Source of the DNA: Brevibacterium aurantiacum | GTDB taxonomy: Bacteria; Actinomycetota; Actinomycetes; Actinomycetales; Brevibacteriaceae | Length of the DNA stretch: 64,000 nt | Reading direction: 5' to 3' | Assembly (NCBI RefSeq): GCF_900169065.1 | Contig: NZ_FXZB01000008.1 | Location: 62,001-126,000, forward strand | Shown: positions 60,962 through 64,000 of the stretch, in pieces | Layout: each line of letters opens with the position of its first letter | Numbering within the stretch: the first letter of the stretch is position 1 | Program-made: the position numbers and the translations under genes | Notes under the pieces: model-generated | The model's input: only the letters and a program-made list of their open reading frames with translations | Databases searched by the model: none | What the model was told of the DNA's origin: nothing

Positions 60962-63900
60962 TCACACTCCGGCCTCGACGACTTCGGAGGCAACGACCGG
61001 CACGATCGCATCGAGGAACTGGTGAGCCCAACGCAGGATGTCGGAATCGGTCATCTCCTTGGCATCGAAGCCGCTGCCGGACATCGGCTTGGGTACGAGC
61101 ACCGACCTGATCGCCGGCTTGAGCAGAGACTTCGGGTAGAGCCGCTTGAGCCGCACCACCTGCGAATCTTCAAGTTCGAGCGGACCGAAGCGCACGAAGT
61201 TGCCTTGGACGACGATGTCGTTGATCCCCGATGCTTTGGCCCTGATCCGCAGCCTGGCGACATCGGCGAGCACTCCCACGGACTCCGGGTAGGGCCCGTA
61301 TCTGTCGACGAGCTCGTCGAGGACTTCCTGCAGTTCGCTCTCGTTCGTCGCGGCGGCCAGCTTCCGATAGGCCTCAAGCCGCAGCCGTTCGTGGTCGACG
61401 TACTCTGCCGGCAGATGTGCGTCGACGGGCAGCTCGATGCGCATATCGGCCTCGGGCTCGGTGTCCTCCCCGCGGAAGTTGGCGACGGCCTCCCCCACGA
61501 GCCGCACGTAGAGGTCGAATCCGACCCCCTCGATCTGTCCGGACTGCTGTCCGCCGAGGAGGTTGCCGGCACCGCGGATCTCGAGGTCCTTCATAGCCAC
61601 CTGCATGCCGGCGCCGAGCTCTGTGTGGGCGGCCAGCGTAGTCAGACGGTCGTGAGCCGTCTCCGTGAGTGTCGTGTCTGCCGGGTAGAGGAAATAGGCG
61701 TAGGCCCGTTCCCTGCCACGACCGACCCGACCGCGCAGCTGGTGCAGCTGCGAGAGTCCGAAGCGATCAGCGTGATCGATGATGAGCGTGTTGGCGTTGG
61801 AGATGTCGATGCCGGTCTCGACAATCGTCGTGCACACGAGCACATCGAACTTCTTCTCCCAGAAGTCAACGATGACCTGTTCCAGGCGCTGTTCGTTCAT
61901 CTTTCCGTGGGCAATGGCGATCCTGGCCTCGGGAACGAGTTCGGCGATGTGGCCGGCCACGGATTCGATGTCCTTGACTCTGTTGTGGATGTAGAAGACC
62001 TGGCCCTCGCGCATGAGTTCGCGACGGATCGCGGCCTTGATCTGCTTGTCTTCCTTCTTACCCACGTAGGTCAGCACCGGATGGCGCTCCTCGGGCGGGG
62101 TGGCCAAGGTCGACATCTCTCGGATGCCGGTCACGGCCATCTCCAGGGTTCTTGGGATCGGAGTTGCCGACATCGCGAGCACGTCCACATTCGTGCGCAT
62201 CGCCTTGAGCGTCTCCTTGTGTTCGACGCCGAAGCGCTGCTCCTCGTCGATGATGACCAGGCCCAGGCTCTTGAACCTCACCTCGCCGCTGAGCAGGCGG
62301 TGTGTGCCGATGACGAGGTCGAGCTTGCCTGCGGCCAGATCTTCGACGACCTTGTCCGACTCCTTCTTCGTCTGGAAGCGAGAGAGCGCCCCGACAGTGA
62401 CGGGGAAGCCTGAGTAGCGTTCGGCAAACGTTTCGAGGTGCTGCTGCACGAGCAGAGTCGTGGGCACGAGCACGGCGACCTGTTTACCGTCCTGGATCGC
62501 CTTAAATGCCGCACGGACTGCGATCTCGGTCTTTCCGTAGCCGACGTCGCCGCAGATCAGACGGTCCATTGGGACTGCCTTCTCCATGTCGCCCTTGACC
62601 TCGTCGATGGTCGTGAGCTGATCGGCGGTCTCCACATAGTGGAAGGCGTCTTCGAGTTCACGCTGCCATGGTGTGTCCGGCCCATAGGTGTGGCCGACGG
62701 TGGCCTGTCTGGCCGAGTAGAGGCGGACGAGTTCGCCGGCGATCTCCTTGACCGCCTTCCTGGCCTTGGCCTTCGTCGTCGACCAGTCGGAGCCGCCCAT
62801 CTTGTTCAGGGTCGGACTCTCCCCGCCGACGTAGCGGCTGACCTGGTCGAGGGCATCGCTGGGCACGTACAGACGGTCTCCGGGCTGACCGCGCTTGGCC
62901 GGGGCGTATTCGAGGATGAGGTACTCACGAGTGTGCTTGTTCGGGCCCTTGCCCGTCGTCCGCTGCGTCATCTCAACGAATTTGCCGACACCATGCTGGT
63001 CGTGGACCACGAAGTCGCCGGGCGCCAGGTTGAGCGGGTCCACCTGGTTGCGTTTGCGCCGAGTGGGCAGGCGACGCATGTCCCTCGTCGAGGTGGCTGC
63101 TGCGCGTCCGAGCACATCGGCTTCGGTGAGGACGGCCAGTTTGAGGTCGTCGAAGACGAACCCGCCGAAGGGTGCGGCGGTGGTGACGGTGACCAGGGCC
63201 TCGGGGAGGTCCGCCGGGTCGTCGACGAAGGTCGCCGGCACTCCGGCTTCCGAGAACACCTCGACCATGCGCTGGCCCGGCCCCTGGCCTTCGGTGAGGA
63301 CGAGGATGCGCCACTTGTCGTGGATGAGTCCCTTGACGTCGGTAAGGATCGCTTCGACGTCGCCGGCATATCCTCGAGGTGCGCGAGCCGGTACGGGGAA
63401 CAGGTTCTCCGTCGGTGAGACGAGTTCTTCATCGGTGGAGAAGCCGCCGAGCTCCCACCAGGCCAGGCCGATGAGGCGAGCGCCCTCCTCCATCTCCTCC
63501 ATCGTCCGGAAAGTCGCTGCGGACAGATCGATCGGGGATTCTCCGCCGGCTGCGGCCCCTGACCACGCAGCCTCGAGGAATTCGTTCGTCGTCACAACGA
63601 GGTCGGCGGCCCTGGCGTGGACGCGTTCGGGTTCGGTGATGATGATCTTCGTGGCCTCAGGCAGCAGAGCGATGATCGGCTCCATGCCATCGGCCAACAC
63701 GGCAGACAGCGATTCCATACCCTCGACGGCGACACCGCCGGCGATCTTGTCGAGCATGTCCGAGGCGGCCGGCAGCGTCTGGGACAGCGCGGCGGCACGT
63801 TCGCGGATGGAGTCGGTGAGCAGGAGCTCACGACAGGGCGGGGCCGAGAGAGTCAATGGCTGAGCATCCGCCTCGGCGGGAATGGACCTCTGGTCGCTGA

Positions 63901-64000
63901 CGGAGAACTCGCGGATCTCGTCGATCTCGTCACCGAAGAATTCGATGCGCAGGGCATGCTCGTCGGTCGGTGGGAAGATGTCGACGATGCCGCCGCGAAC
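60962..64000 (-). CDS. mfd: Transcription-repair coupling factor, N-terminal part beyond window
   Basis: The visible 1012 residues run from the C-terminal part of the UvrB-like module (GGIVDIFPPTDEHALRIEFFGDE) to the natural stop. They include the RNA-polymerase-interacting region (KRNQVDPLNLAPGDFVVHDQHGVGKF), the RecG-like translocase with Walker A GDVGYGKTEIA and DEEQ in VIIDEEQRFG, GRVGRGRERAY, and the C-terminal TRCF domain. The frame stays open to base 64000; about 200 N-terminal residues are expected beyond it. It dislodges stalled RNA polymerase and recruits UvrA. Confidence 0.97.
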   Translation of the reverse strand, partial: VRGGIVDIFPPTDEHALRIEFFGDEIDEIREFSVSDQRSIPAEADAQPLTLSAPPCRELLLTDSIRERAAALSQTLPAASDMLDKIAGGVAVEGMESLSAVLADGMEPIIALLPEATKIIITEPERVHARAADLVVTTNEFLEAAWSGAAAGGESPIDLSAATFRTMEEMEEGARLIGLAWWELGGFSTDEELVSPTENLFPVPARAPRGYAGDVEAILTDVKGLIHDKWRILVLTEGQGPGQRMVEVFSEAGVPATFVDDPADLPEALVTVTTAAPFGGFVFDDLKLAVLTEADVLGRAAATSTRDMRRLPTRRKRNQVDPLNLAPGDFVVHDQHGVGKFVEMTQRTTGKGPNKHTREYLILEYAPAKRGQPGDRLYVPSDALDQVSRYVGGESPTLNKMGGSDWSTTKAKARKAVKEIAGELVRLYSARQATVGHTYGPDTPWQRELEDAFHYVETADQLTTIDEVKGDMEKAVPMDRLICGDVGYGKTEIAVRAAFKAIQDGKQVAVLVPTTLLVQQHLETFAERYSGFPVTVGALSRFQTKKESDKVVEDLAAGKLDLVIGTHRLLSGEVRFKSLGLVIIDEEQRFGVEHKETLKAMRTNVDVLAMSATPIPRTLEMAVTGIREMSTLATPPEERHPVLTYVGKKEDKQIKAAIRRELMREGQVFYIHNRVKDIESVAGHIAELVPEARIAIAHGKMNEQRLEQVIVDFWEKKFDVLVCTTIVETGIDISNANTLIIDHADRFGLSQLHQLRGRVGRGRERAYAYFLYPADTTLTETAHDRLTTLAAHTELGAGMQVAMKDLEIRGAGNLLGGQQSGQIEGVGFDLYVRLVGEAVANFRGEDTEPEADMRIELPVDAHLPAEYVDHERLRLEAYRKLAAATNESELQEVLDELVDRYGPYPESVGVLADVARLRIRAKASGINDIVVQGNFVRFGPLELEDSQVVRLKRLYPKSLLKPAIRSVLVPKPMSGSGFDAKEMTDSDILRWAHQFLDAIVPVVASEVVEAGV

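Noticed and set aside
60500..62413. A 637-codon plus-strand open frame
   Set aside because: It is a shadow of mfd, mazG and csbD on the other strand, and no family pattern is visible in it.

Overview
The window is about 64 kb of high-GC (mid-60s %) chromosomal DNA from an actinobacterium. Gene order (eno, divIC, DUF501, ppx; mazG near eno and mfd), myo-inositol-phosphate synthase, an IdeR/DtxR-type iron box and general codon use point to Micrococcales. Brevibacterium is my best guess, inferred from gene content only. There is no prophage, integrase, complete IS element or CRISPR array.

Layout. 1-4433: acyl-CoA catabolism operon (phosphotransferase, SDR, acyl-CoA dehydrogenase, acyl-CoA ligase). 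4566-8344: SbcC/YhaN-like ATPase and its phosphoesterase partner on the minus strand. 8427-12983: iron-siderophore ABC uptake operon behind an iron box, flanked on both sides by copies of one palindromic intergenic repeat. 13148-21004: one long operon of peptide ABC transporter, beta-aspartyl peptidase and NhaC antiporter. 21057-29577: AraC regulator/VOC pair, a Na+/solute symporter module, a molybdopterin oxidoreductase broken by an in-frame amber codon, a DapA-family lyase followed by a truncated aldehyde dehydrogenase, and a Bax-inhibitor-1 protein. 29801-40100: AbgT transporter, ino1, prfC, small membrane protein, hrpA, DinB protein. 40186-47356: membrane proteins and transporters (Nramp-related, two DUF202, AEC, DUF1461), ppk2 and an MFS carrier. 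47519-47592: tRNA with UAA anticodon and an unusually short variable loop. 47671-51037: small enzymes and an HxlR/NAD(P)-binding divergent pair. 51179-64000: ndh, a mycosin-like protease, ppx, DUF501, divIC, an inserted antisense AbiEi/DUF559-like gene, eno, a tyrosine phosphatase, mazG, csbD and mfd (cut by the window end).

The most unexpected signal is not a gene. The 11-mer CGCCGAGGTGG occurs 18 times by hand count on the two strands, far above base-composition expectation. Three copies are intergenic, and many coding copies lie in unconserved protein linkers, usually read as Thr-Ser-Ala. This suggests selection on the DNA itself (uptake, recombination, segregation or modification signal). 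Other points of interest are the compact tRNA(UAA), the amber mutation, the truncated dehydrogenase, the repeat pair around the siderophore locus, and the insertion that separates eno from divIC.
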